Below are positions 17,055 to 25,399 of a DNA stretch of 64,000 nt, piece by piece. The stretch spans positions 1,364,001-1,428,000 of the forward strand of contig NZ_CP051155.1 in NCBI RefSeq assembly GCF_012277275.1, written 5' to 3'. Every line of letters begins with the position of its first letter. Position 1 is the first letter of the stretch. The notes under the pieces are model-generated. The model had not been told where the DNA came from, ran no database searches, and was given only the letters and a program-made list of their open reading frames with translations. Both the position numbers and the translations under genes were made by a program. This DNA comes from Gephyromycinifex aptenodytis. GTDB lineage: Bacteria; Actinomycetota; Actinomycetes; Actinomycetales; Dermatophilaceae.

Positions 17055-17992
17055 AGGCAGAACTGCCTACCCGAAAGACCTGGCTCAAGGATGAAATCGA
17101 CCAATTGGGCCGAAGGGGCGCCCTCGTACAACTCTCTGGCGGAATCGACTCTTCCGTCGTGCTGCACCTGTGCGCGCAAGCCCTCGGGCCGGACAAGGTC
17201 GTAGCCCTCTACCTGCCTGACTCCTCCACCGGACCGGAGACGAAGGAATTCGTCGACGCTGCCGCGCAGAGCGCCGGCGTGGAACTGATTGAGCAGTCGA
17301 TCGCCTCCGCCATCGATGCTCAGTGCCCCCGGGAAGAAATCACCCGCATCATCCGCACCTACGCACCCGAGTACGACCCCAGCACCCACGCCTACTCGGT
17401 CAACGCTTCCCAGCGGATGGCCAAGCGGCTCGGGGCGCTGGTCTACCAGGTCGTCATCGGCCCTCGGCACGGGCAGGCCGACACGGTGCTGCGGGTATCC
17501 GTGGAGGATCTGCGGGCGATCATCGCCTACCAGAACCGTAAGCAGCGCACACGCATGACCTTTGCCTATGCCGAGGCCGAGGCACGCAACTTCGCCGTCA
17601 TCGGGGCCTCCAACGGGGACGAGCTCGACACCGGCTTCGTCGTCAAGTACGGCGACGACGCGGCTGACATCTGCGCTATCGGAGACCTGGCCAAGCCCGA
17701 GGTCTACGCCCTTGCCCGTGAGCTGGGAGTTCCCGAGCAGATCATCGCTCGCCCACCCACAACGGACACCTTCGCCCTGGAGCAGACGCAGGAGGATTAC
17801 TACTACTCCCTGCCTGCCGACCTGCTGCGCATCCTGGGCACTATGAGCGACGAAGAACTGGCTGATGACGCTGTTCTGACGCCCTTGCTCGACCAGGCCC
17901 CCGGATGGAGTGTGGCCTCGCTGCGCCAAGTGGCCGTCGGCCTGCGGGCGCTGTTGCGCTACCAGCGCACCCGCAGCCTGCGCCTCAGCTGA
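17051..17992 (+). CDS. NadE-like ammonia/amine-dependent ATP pyrophosphatase
   Basis: A 313-residue protein whose GTG start overlaps the previous stop (GTGA). The PP-loop SGGIDSS at residues 29-35 and the GASNGDELDTGF segment match the NAD synthetase family, in which a carboxylate is adenylated and attacked by ammonia. No glutaminase domain is attached. It sits between an AMP-ligase and an acyl carrier protein, which is not a context for NAD synthesis, so a dedicated amidation or amide-forming step on a carrier-bound or free acid is more likely. The residues that define NAD synthase specificity could not be checked here. A genuine nadE copy remains an alternative. Confidence 0.75.
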   Translation: MKAELPTRKTWLKDEIDQLGRRGALVQLSGGIDSSVVLHLCAQALGPDKVVALYLPDSSTGPETKEFVDAAAQSAGVELIEQSIASAIDAQCPREEITRIIRTYAPEYDPSTHAYSVNASQRMAKRLGALVYQVVIGPRHGQADTVLRVSVEDLRAIIAYQNRKQRTRMTFAYAEAEARNFAVIGASNGDELDTGFVVKYGDDAADICAIGDLAKPEVYALARELGVPEQIIARPPTTDTFALEQTQEDYYYSLPADLLRILGTMSDEELADDAVLTPLLDQAPGWSVASLRQVAVGLRALLRYQRTRSLRLS

Positions 17993-18026
17993 CGCCCCGC
18001 CCACCTCACGACGAGAAAGAGAAGTT

Positions 18027-18269
18027 ATGAAGGACGACTGGAACACCGTCAAAGACAACCTGATCGAGAACGTCTTCTACGCCCACGACGCCCAGGCTGT
18101 CGCGGACTCCAAGGACCTGGCCGCCGACGGTCTGCTCGACTCGCTGTCCATCGTGGCCATCTTGGAGGTACTCGCTGACTGCGGCGCCGACGAGGAAGCA
18201 CTCGATGAGGCGCAAGCTACGGACTTCGCCAACTTGGCCACCATCGAGTCCCTGTACTCCCGGGTCTGA
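18027..18269 (+). CDS. Acyl (or peptidyl) carrier protein
   Basis: An 80-residue acidic protein from the ATG at 18027, with AGAAAGAGAAG upstream. The GLLDSLSIVAIL segment contains the DSL motif at residues 38-40, and Ser39 is the predicted 4'-phosphopantetheine attachment site. Length and charge fit a free-standing carrier protein. It is followed after one base by the AsnB-like gene at 18271, so the four genes form one transcription unit. It probably carries the acyl or aminoacyl group activated by the ligase at 15792. No phosphopantetheinyl transferase is encoded in the window. Confidence 0.85.
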   Translation: MKDDWNTVKDNLIENVFYAHDAQAVADSKDLAADGLLDSLSIVAILEVLADCGADEEALDEAQATDFANLATIESLYSRV

Positions 18270-18270
18270 C

Positions 18271-20136
18271 ATGTGTGGGTTCGCCGTCCTCGTTCATGAC
18301 CGTCCGCACCTCTCACCGGACCCCGACCCCCAGGTCGCCGTTGCGCTCGCGCGCCGCGGTCCGGATGTCACAGCGCAGTACACCAGCGACCGCCTGGTCG
18401 CCGTGTCCTCACGTTTGACGCACTGGGAGGAAGGCGCTTCGAGTCAGCCTTATGTGGACGAGGACGGCGGAGCCGCCGTCTTCAACGGCGAGATTTACAA
18501 CCTGCAGGATCTGCTCGATCTGATCGCCCGTCCCGACGCATCGGAAATCCAGGCGGTCTACCTTGCGGTGCGGGATCACGGGCTGGAAGCGTTGCATCTG
18601 ATCGACGGCCAATTCGCCGCTGTGGTCGCGCTTCCCGACGGCCGCACGATTGCCGTCCGGGACCGCTTCGGCATCGCGCCGCTGTACTACGGGCGCGGTG
18701 CCTCGGGTTGGGTGTTCGCTTCCAACCTCGATGCTTGGTCGGCGCTGGCCCGCACCGACACCGCGCCGAGTCAGCCTGAGCAAGAATTGGACCCCGCCGG
18801 GTTGGCCTCAATCCTGACCGAGTGGGCCCCGGTCGCCGATCTGACGCCGCTGCGCGGTGTACAGCAGTGCCAAGCGGGCGAATTCCTCGTTATCGAGGAT
18901 GGTTCGTTGACCACCCGCAGCCTCTGGTGGAGCCCAGCCCTCCTGGAGAGCGCCGCCAGCAGTGACGCTGCGGACGCGCGGCCGCCCACACCGGATGAGC
19001 TGGCCGACCTTTTGGGCCGCTTGCGCGCCTCGGTCCGAATCCGGTTGCGTTCCACCACACCGGTCACCTGTCTGCTTTCCGGCGGTGTCGACTCGACCCT
19101 GCTTGGGGCACTGGCCCGCGATGGTGGGGCGCGCGGCGGGCTCGGCCTCTACCTGGAGGGCGATGAGGTGGTCCGCGATCGTCAACGGCAGGTTGCCGAG
19201 ACGGTCGAGATGGACCTACAGCAGCACCAACTCGATGCCGTGGCCGCGGTCACCTTGCTTGAGGAGTACGTCCAGACCCGCAAGATGCCACTGGTGCGCC
19301 TCGGCCCCGTCGGCATGATGTCCTTGGCGCGCTTCGCGCGCAGCCAGGGCATCCGTTCGGTGATCTCTGGCGAAGGTGCCGATGAGCTCTTCGGCGGTTA
19401 TGACTCTGCGCGGATCATGGCGGCCCGCGCCGGCGCGCTGGGCCCAGTCTCTTCGCTGCCGTGGAGTGATTTCGGCCCACCCGAGTTCGGCGCCGAACGC
19501 GGCCCGCGGTGGGCGCGCGCTTACTGGCGCACCATCATCGCACTGTCGGCCCACACCGGCGCACGGCGCAGTGATGTCATCTCCCCCGTCGCTGATCTGA
19601 TTTCCCCGCAACTGTGGCAGCAGGTAGAACGGCTACGCGATAGCGCCCCCACACCGGTCACGGTCCAGGAGCGTCGCCGGCACGACCTCAGTGGTCTGCT
19701 GGCCTCCTACCTGCTGACAGTTCAAGGCGACCACGCTTGGTCTGAGGAGGGCGTCGAGCTTCGACCGGCGTACCTGGCCACGCCGGTCGTCGAGTGGGCG
19801 TTGAGCCGCGACCCGGTTTCCTTCGTCAGCGTCGCTGAAGGCAAGACACCCCTTCGTGACCTCATCCGCACGCTGGCGCAGCAGCGTCCGGGGCTTACCG
19901 AGCTCGGGTTCGCCAAAGCCGCGTTCCGAGTGGATGCCTCGTTCTTGCTGCAAGACGAGCGGGCCGGGCGCAGATTGCGTGAGTTGGCGTCGCGGGCACC
20001 GCAGACCTATGTGCAGACGGAGGCAGTCGTGGATCGGATCGACACCTGTCTGGCCGCCCGTAACTGCAGCGAGGCCGAGTCGATGCTCTTCCTGTTCACT
20101 GCCTCACTGGGGGTTCTGGCAGCGCCGACCTCGTAA
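18271..20136 (+). CDS. AsnB-like glutamine-dependent amidotransferase
   Basis: A 621-residue protein with the full asparagine synthetase B layout. MCGF at the N-terminus leaves Cys as the catalytic residue after Met removal, ARRGPD and FNGEIYN line the glutaminase pocket, and DRFGIAPLYYG follows. The synthetase domain has the PP-loop SGGVDS at about 270-275 and SGEGADELFGGY at about 366-377. All glutaminase hallmarks are present, so it should release ammonia. AsnB relatives in special loci form amides on other acids or close beta-lactam rings, and genomic context argues for such a role here. Position after a carrier protein suggests a carrier-linked or EPS-linked substrate. Plain asparagine synthesis cannot be excluded. 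Confidence 0.8.
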   Translation: MCGFAVLVHDRPHLSPDPDPQVAVALARRGPDVTAQYTSDRLVAVSSRLTHWEEGASSQPYVDEDGGAAVFNGEIYNLQDLLDLIARPDASEIQAVYLAVRDHGLEALHLIDGQFAAVVALPDGRTIAVRDRFGIAPLYYGRGASGWVFASNLDAWSALARTDTAPSQPEQELDPAGLASILTEWAPVADLTPLRGVQQCQAGEFLVIEDGSLTTRSLWWSPALLESAASSDAADARPPTPDELADLLGRLRASVRIRLRSTTPVTCLLSGGVDSTLLGALARDGGARGGLGLYLEGDEVVRDRQRQVAETVEMDLQQHQLDAVAAVTLLEEYVQTRKMPLVRLGPVGMMSLARFARSQGIRSVISGEGADELFGGYDSARIMAARAGALGPVSSLPWSDFGPPEFGAERGPRWARAYWRTIIALSAHTGARRSDVISPVADLISPQLWQQVERLRDSAPTPVTVQERRRHDLSGLLASYLLTVQGDHAWSEEGVELRPAYLATPVVEWALSRDPVSFVSVAEGKTPLRDLIRTLAQQRPGLTELGFAKAAFRVDASFLLQDERAGRRLRELASRAPQTYVQTEAVVDRIDTCLAARNCSEAESMLFLFTASLGVLAAPTS

Positions 20137-20209
20137 CCGGCGACCCCGGAGAGCGTCGCTGGTGTCAGCGTGCCGACCCAGCCTCTCCGGGGGCGCCGAG
20201 GACGCGAGC

Positions 20210-21751
20210 TCAGTACGCGCCGGATCCCCCGGTGACGGCTCGGAACGTCCGGAACAGAATGTGCAGATCCCCGATCGGTGACCAGTTGTCCACATAGCGC
20301 AGGTCGAGCCGCAGAGATTCTTCCCAGGACAGATCGCTACGCCCACTGACCTGCCACAGTCCGGTCATTCCGGGGCGTACGTGAAGCCGGCGCAACGCAT
20401 CCGGCTCGTACTGCTCGACCTCGCGGGCCAGCGGTGGCCGCGGCCCCACCAGAGACATGTCACCGATGAGCACGTTGAGCAACTGCGGCAACTCGTCGAT
20501 CGAGTAGCGGCGCAGGATCTTGCCGACGCGCGTCACCCGCGGGTCGTCCTGCAGCTTGAACAGCACGCCGTTGCCCTCGTTCTTGCGTGCCAACGCCGCC
20601 AGACGTTCTTCGGCGTCAACGACCATCGTGCGGAATTTGAAGATCGAGAACAGTTCTCCGCCCACCCCGACGCGTTGTTGACGGAAGAACACCGGGCCCC
20701 GGTCGGTGACCTTGATGGCGATCGCCACCGCAATGAGGATCGGAGAAAGCAGGAGGAGCAGCACAAAGGCCAGGCTTCGGTCCATCGCCTGTTTCAGGAA
20801 TACCGCACGCCGAGCCGCTGCGGGGCGCTCGATGTGTAGCAGCGAGAGGTTGGAGGAAGGCCGGATCGAGAGCCGGGGGCCTGCCACGTCCAGCAGCCCG
20901 GGAGAGACGATGAGGTCCATACCGCGCTCTTCCAAAGCCCAGGCCAACCGGCGCAGGGCCTTGCCCGCAAGGTCGGGGTGGGAGGCGACAGCGACGCATT
21001 CGGCGTCATACAGGTCGGCGGCAGCCACCGCGTCCCGCGGGCGGCCCATCACCGGCACACCTTCGATGCTGCCGGTGGCTTCCCAGTCGCCATCCAGCCC
21101 TGAGGCGCAGACGGCGACGGGCTGCAGGCCTTGCAGCGGTTCGGCTGAGATGCTGCGAATCAGCGCAGCGGCGGCGTCCGCGCGTCCAACGACGATGGTT
21201 CGCTGCATGAGGAGACCCTGGGAGCGCCGCGCCATCAGCCACCGGCGCATGAAGCGCCGCACCAGCAGACCTCCCAGGAGCAGCAGCGGCAGCAAGATTC
21301 CCACGTAGGTTCGGGCCAGCAGCACGTTCGCGACGAAGGCGGCGATTGCCAGTGCGGCGAGTACGCCGACCACTGCCCGGCCTACCGCGCGATACTCCTC
21401 TACGGAGACGCCGAGGTAGCGCCGTTCATAAGCGTTCGACATTGCCAGCGCAAGGACCCAGGTGACTGGGATGGCGGCGCTGAGTAGTACATATCCGGGG
21501 GTAAGGCCGTCCCCGAAGCGAAGTACCGAGGCCAGAACCGCACCCAACACCCCGACGAAGACATCCCATCCGAGAACACGGGCGAGGTAGGCCTGCGCCC
21601 AATCTTCCGAGCGGGACCGACGGGCCACAGCCTGAGCTCCCCCCAGCGAAGGGGCGAACGGGATGTCGCTGGAGGCGACCTTGACGCGCTCGGTGGCACG
21701 GGGTCGCTCGTGGCGTCGGCTCCGAAGCTCGACCTTCTCATCCGCTGACAT
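20210..21751 (-). CDS. Undecaprenyl-phosphate sugar-phosphate transferase (WbaP/CpsE type), copy 1
   Basis: A 513-residue polyisoprenyl-phosphate hexose-1-phosphate transferase. It has about four to five N-terminal membrane segments, a central Rossmann-like domain, a hydrophobic segment near residue 330 and the catalytic bacterial sugar transferase domain (DRGPVFFRQQRVG, FKFRTM, DELPQLLNVL, SLVGPRPPL, PGMTGLWQVSGR). It transfers a sugar phosphate from a nucleotide sugar to undecaprenyl phosphate, the first step of glycan assembly. The ATG at 21751 is chosen because GGAAGG lies upstream and it matches the usual length; the open frame extends to 21892. A close paralogue is at 22621, with pth between them. 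Confidence 0.88.
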   Translation of the reverse strand: MSADEKVELRSRRHERPRATERVKVASSDIPFAPSLGGAQAVARRSRSEDWAQAYLARVLGWDVFVGVLGAVLASVLRFGDGLTPGYVLLSAAIPVTWVLALAMSNAYERRYLGVSVEEYRAVGRAVVGVLAALAIAAFVANVLLARTYVGILLPLLLLGGLLVRRFMRRWLMARRSQGLLMQRTIVVGRADAAAALIRSISAEPLQGLQPVAVCASGLDGDWEATGSIEGVPVMGRPRDAVAAADLYDAECVAVASHPDLAGKALRRLAWALEERGMDLIVSPGLLDVAGPRLSIRPSSNLSLLHIERPAAARRAVFLKQAMDRSLAFVLLLLLSPILIAVAIAIKVTDRGPVFFRQQRVGVGGELFSIFKFRTMVVDAEERLAALARKNEGNGVLFKLQDDPRVTRVGKILRRYSIDELPQLLNVLIGDMSLVGPRPPLAREVEQYEPDALRRLHVRPGMTGLWQVSGRSDLSWEESLRLDLRYVDNWSPIGDLHILFRTFRAVTGGSGAY

Positions 21752-21990
21752 TCTCCGCCTTCCGACGACCGTGAACCCGCCCCGTCGATACCCGAACTCA
21801 GGCACCTGGGGCGCCCGGACGCATCGTGAACAACTCAGACGACGCTTGGTATGCAGCCCGGCGCGAAACCCCCTCGACCCGCGCCAGCGCAATCCCTATG
21901 TCGCTCAACGCGATTCGGGATGCCTGCGTTTCGATTCTGTCACAGCAGTGGAGCCTGCCCTAAATATAGGAGCCTCCAGAAGGGGTGCGT

Positions 21991-22590
21991 CTAGGCCTGC
22001 GCAGGGGCATGGAAGCGCTGCTGAGCACTAGTCAAACCCACCTCGACCAGCGCTTCTACTGCATCTGCCGCTGTGTCAATGAACATTGGCAGAACCTTTC
22101 GTTCAGTTGCCGAAAAGTCCTTTAAAACGAAGGCAGCCGCGTCCATCCGACCTGGGGGGCGTCCGACGCCCACCCGCACTCGGTAATAGTCGCGGGTCCC
22201 AAGACTGGCGCTGATCGAACGCAGTCCGTTGTGCCCTCCTTCGCCCCCGCCGCGTTTGAGACGCACAGTGTCGAAGGGGACATCCAACTCGTCGTGCAGC
22301 ACGATCAGATGTTGCGGTTCCAGGGAGTAGTAGGAAAGCAGCCCAGCCACCGGGCCGCCGGACTCGTTCATGAATGACGAGGGAACCGCCAGGATCGCTC
22401 TCGGTCCGGGGGCCCCGCCGGGGCCTACCCCGAGGCGCACGGTGGCCACCGACGCACGGCTCTTGTGCCGTGCAAGTTGGCCGCCATGGCGGCGGCACAA
22501 CTCGTCAACGACCATTGCGCCGACATTGTGGCGATTGCCGCGATAACCCGGCCCAGGATTGCCGAGCCCTACGACCAGCCAAGACTCCAT
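21991..22590 (-). CDS. pth: Peptidyl-tRNA hydrolase
   Basis: A 199-residue protein with the Pth signature GLGNPG at residues 8-13 and NRHNVG, which holds the catalytic His at residue 21. SFMNESGG and HDELDVPF are also present, with [14 protein letters not shown] near residue 110. It releases tRNA from peptidyl-tRNAs that drop off the ribosome. TAAGCT ends 6 nt before the ATG and there is no Shine-Dalgarno, so it appears leaderless. In many actinobacteria pth lies next to rplY; here a sugar transferase gene is inserted between them. Confidence 0.95.
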   Translation of the reverse strand: MESWLVVGLGNPGPGYRGNRHNVGAMVVDELCRRHGGQLARHKSRASVATVRLGVGPGGAPGPRAILAVPSSFMNESGGPVAGLLSYYSLEPQHLIVLHDELDVPFDTVRLKRGGGEGGHNGLRSISASLGTRDYYRVRVGVGRPPGRMDAAAFVLKDFSATERKVLPMFIDTAADAVEALVEVGLTSAQQRFHAPAQA

Positions 22591-22596
22591 GACGTC

Positions 22597-22602
22597 AGCT
22601 TA
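22597..22602 (-). promoter_or_regulatory. -10 box of leaderless pth promoter
   Basis: TAAGCT on the minus strand ends 6 nt before the pth ATG at 22590, matching the leaderless spacing seen at several genes here. Confidence 0.45.
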
Positions 22603-22620
22603 CGAGACTTCGACGCGGCC

Positions 22621-24177
22621 TCAGTACGCCCCGGAACGCCCGAGCACCGCACGCACCGTGCGCACCAGAATCCACAGATCCAGCATTGGTGACCAGTTGT
22701 CGACGTACCTCAAGTCCAAGCGTAGGGACTCATCCCAGGACAAATCGCTACGGCCGCTTACTTGCCATAAACCCGTCATCCCGGGCACCGCATGCAACCG
22801 ACGAATCGCGTCGGGCTCATACTCCTCCACTTCCCGCGCCAACGGCGGCCGCGGACCCACAAGGGACATTTCACCGCGCAGTACGTTCAGCAGCTGCGGG
22901 AGTTCATCGATCGAGTAGCGCCGCAGGAAGGCGCCGACTCGGGTGATGCGCGGGTCGTTCTTCATCTTGAAGAGCACTTCATTGCCCTCGTTGCGGGCAA
23001 TGAGGTCGGCGAGCATCTTGTCGGCGCCCTGGCGCATCGAACGGAACTTGTACATATCGAAGAACTCACCACGGACACCGACCCGCCGCTGCCGGTAGAA
23101 GACCGGGCCGCGGTCGTCGAGCCAGATAGCGACGGCAACAACGAAGAAGACCGGAGAGAGCCCCAGCAGCAACAGCACAGCCGCTACCCGGTCCATCGCA
23201 GTCTTCAGCAGTACAGCTCGGCGCGTGGAGGCCGGCCGTTCGATGTGAAGGAGAGCCAGGTTCGTCGAGGGTCGGATGGACATTCGAGGGCCGGCCACGT
23301 CGAGCAGGCCGGGGCTGACGAGCAGATCGACCTGACGCTCATCAAGGGCCCAGGCCAAGCGGCGCAGAGCATGCCCGGACAGATCCGGGTGTGAGGCGAC
23401 GATGACGGCCTCGGCCTCCATGAGGTCGACGACCGCGACGGCATCCCCGGGTTCGCCGGCCATCGGCACCCCCTCGATACTGGGTGCCTGGCTCCACGGG
23501 CCGTCCAGTCCGGAGGCACACACCGCCACCGGCACCAGTCCTTGATCGATGTCGTCCTTGATACTGCGGATCACCCCGGCTGCGGCGTCCACCCGGCCCA
23601 CCACGACAACACGCTGCGCCATCAGTCCTTGCCGACGACGCCGAGCAACCCAGGTGCGCAAGGTCTTGCGCACGAGCAAACTGCCGATGGCCGCCAGCAG
23701 GATCCCCGTGCCGACAAAGATCCGGGACAGTTGCGCGGACAGGGTCAAGGCGATGATCGCCAGCAAGGCCAGCATCAACACGGATCCGCGGCCCACCCCG
23801 CGATACTCCTCGCCACCGGGTTGCCCCAGGTTGCGTCGTTCATAGGCGCCGCCCAGCGAAAGCGCCAGCACCCACAGCAGTGGGAAGGCCAGCGTCATCA
23901 GGTCGTAGCCGAACTTCAGGTCAAATTGGAACTTGAGCACCGCCGCGCTGAGCGCGGCGACGAGCCCGCTGAGCGCGTCCAGCGCCACCATCCGCCGCAG
24001 GTAGCGACGGTTCCACGGCGCAACACGTTCACCCTCACGGGGCGGTACATGGAGCCGAGGCGCCAGCGGATCGGCCACCGGCGGCAACTCGAGTCGGTGG
24101 CGGGGTTCACTGCGTCGCGTGCCCAATCGCGTCTTAGGGGTGTGCGTTTTTGTGCGGTGCGGGTTGAGGACCGTCAC
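22621..24177 (-). CDS. Undecaprenyl-phosphate sugar-phosphate transferase (WbaP/CpsE type), copy 2
   Basis: A protein of about 518 residues from the GTG at 24177, with GGGAGGAA upstream; a TTG at 24195 is also in frame. The architecture equals that of the protein at 20210, with the same catalytic motifs (DRGPVFYRQRRVG, YKFRSM, DELPQLLNVL, PGMTGLWQVSGR) and long matching stretches throughout the C-terminal half. Both end in SGAY. The N-terminal 80 residues differ. Two initiating enzymes imply two glycans, or backup for one. It lies between pth and rplY, which are often neighbours, so it looks inserted or duplicated there. Confidence 0.88.
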   Translation of the reverse strand: MTVLNPHRTKTHTPKTRLGTRRSEPRHRLELPPVADPLAPRLHVPPREGERVAPWNRRYLRRMVALDALSGLVAALSAAVLKFQFDLKFGYDLMTLAFPLLWVLALSLGGAYERRNLGQPGGEEYRGVGRGSVLMLALLAIIALTLSAQLSRIFVGTGILLAAIGSLLVRKTLRTWVARRRRQGLMAQRVVVVGRVDAAAGVIRSIKDDIDQGLVPVAVCASGLDGPWSQAPSIEGVPMAGEPGDAVAVVDLMEAEAVIVASHPDLSGHALRRLAWALDERQVDLLVSPGLLDVAGPRMSIRPSTNLALLHIERPASTRRAVLLKTAMDRVAAVLLLLGLSPVFFVVAVAIWLDDRGPVFYRQRRVGVRGEFFDMYKFRSMRQGADKMLADLIARNEGNEVLFKMKNDPRITRVGAFLRRYSIDELPQLLNVLRGEMSLVGPRPPLAREVEEYEPDAIRRLHAVPGMTGLWQVSGRSDLSWDESLRLDLRYVDNWSPMLDLWILVRTVRAVLGRSGAY

Positions 24178-24479
24178 GGATTCCTCCCAGTACAAGGGCG
24201 CCTGCGAACGTATCTTCAGAAGCCCCCCGGCCTCCGTCAGCAGACGAATGATGTTACTTAAGGTTACCTAAGTTATGGAACGGCCGTCCAGGACGCTTGC
24301 CCACCTGGCGACCACACCGAGGCCCAACCTGTTAATGGCCGCAGCGGGTTGCTCTGCGCGAGAGGCACACTCGAGACCTGAACGACGTTCGGCCCCGTCT
24401 TGGTAACCAAGACGGGGCCGAACGAGAGTTCATGATGGGCAGCTGCGGCGACCTCGGTCAGCCCGCAACACCCGCAGGC
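24178..24479. other. Intergenic region with imperfect dyad and terminator (302 bp)
   Basis: No gene is visible. About 80 bp upstream of the sugar transferase start lies an AT-rich imperfect dyad, ACTTAAGGTTACCTAAGT (24256-24273), which looks like a protein-binding site in an otherwise GC-rich stretch. The right part holds the strong palindromic terminator at 24386-24424. Confidence 0.5.
24386..24424 (-). terminator. Perfect 19-bp palindromic terminator after rplY
   Basis: CGTTCGGCCCCGTCTTGGT is followed by one base and its exact reverse complement. The hairpin lies 56 bp beyond the rplY stop on the minus strand and should separate rplY from the sugar transferase gene. It has no T-tract and would work in both directions. 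Confidence 0.75.
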
Positions 24480-25157
24480 TTACTCAGCGTCCTCGGAGGA
24501 CTCCTTCTTCTCCTCGTCCTCGGAGTCAGCGCCCTCGGCGCGTTCCTCGTCAGACTCGTCCTTCTCGATGCCGACCTCGGCCTCGGCCTCGGCCAACTCG
24601 GCCTCAAGGGCCTCTGCCGAGATGGCCTGGGTGACGTTCACGACGAGGAGCTCCTCGTCGCTGACCAAGGTCACACCGCTGGGCAGCTTGACCTGGCCGG
24701 CCAGGATCTGAGTTCCGGCCTCGACGCCGTCGACGCAGACCTCGATACCTTCCGGAATCTTCGTGGCGTCGGCCTCGACCTGCAGCGAGGAGTTCTCCAG
24801 GGTGACGACGGTCTCCAAAGCAGCCTCACCGACAACGGTGACGGCGATGTCGACCGTGACCTTCTGGCCGCGACGCACGACGACGAGGTCGATGTGCTCG
24901 ATTACCGGCTTGATCGGGTCGCGCTGCACGTCCTTGACCAGGGCGAGCTGCTGGGTGCCCTCGATGTCGAGGTCGAGCAGGGCGTTCTGGACCTTGACGG
25001 CCAGCATGGTCGCGTGACCAGGCAGGGTCAGGTGAACCGGGTCGGTGCCTGATCCGTATAGAACGGCTGGGATGTTGTCGGCGCGGCGGATACGGCGGGC
25101 TGCGCCCTTACCGAACTCGGTGCGCCGGGTGGCGGCGATGACGGGGTTGTCGCTCAC
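24480..25157 (-). CDS. rplY: 50S ribosomal protein bL25 (Ctc form)
   Basis: A 225-residue protein of the long Ctc-type bL25 family. The N-terminal 5S rRNA-binding domain (TRRTEFGKGAARRIR, NIPAVLYGSG) is followed by the TL5-like C-terminal domain. An acidic Glu/Asp/Ser-rich tail of about 40 residues is common in actinobacteria. The GTG at 25157 has AAGGAG upstream. It lies downstream of prs on the same strand, with a 242-bp gap, and is followed by a strong terminator. Confidence 0.93.
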   Translation of the reverse strand: MSDNPVIAATRRTEFGKGAARRIRRADNIPAVLYGSGTDPVHLTLPGHATMLAVKVQNALLDLDIEGTQQLALVKDVQRDPIKPVIEHIDLVVVRRGQKVTVDIAVTVVGEAALETVVTLENSSLQVEADATKIPEGIEVCVDGVEAGTQILAGQVKLPSGVTLVSDEELLVVNVTQAISAEALEAELAEAEAEVGIEKDESDEERAEGADSEDEEKKESSEDAE

Positions 25158-25399
25158 AGCGAACTCCTTGACGGGTGCGGGGCGATATCGCCCTCCGGGT
25201 GAAACCTCAGCAGTGGCCTAGGCGTGGGGCGCAACACAGACGGCGCGCACCCGAGATACCAGGTGCCACCGCGTCGATCACAGCTCGCAACACTGCTATA
25301 CGCCAGTGTCGCGGCCCTCGCCGAGGCAACCGGAATAGTCTACCCGCGTGGGGTGGCTGCGCCGAATCGAGCGCCAGTAGCCGGGTTCGACCCAGGTCC

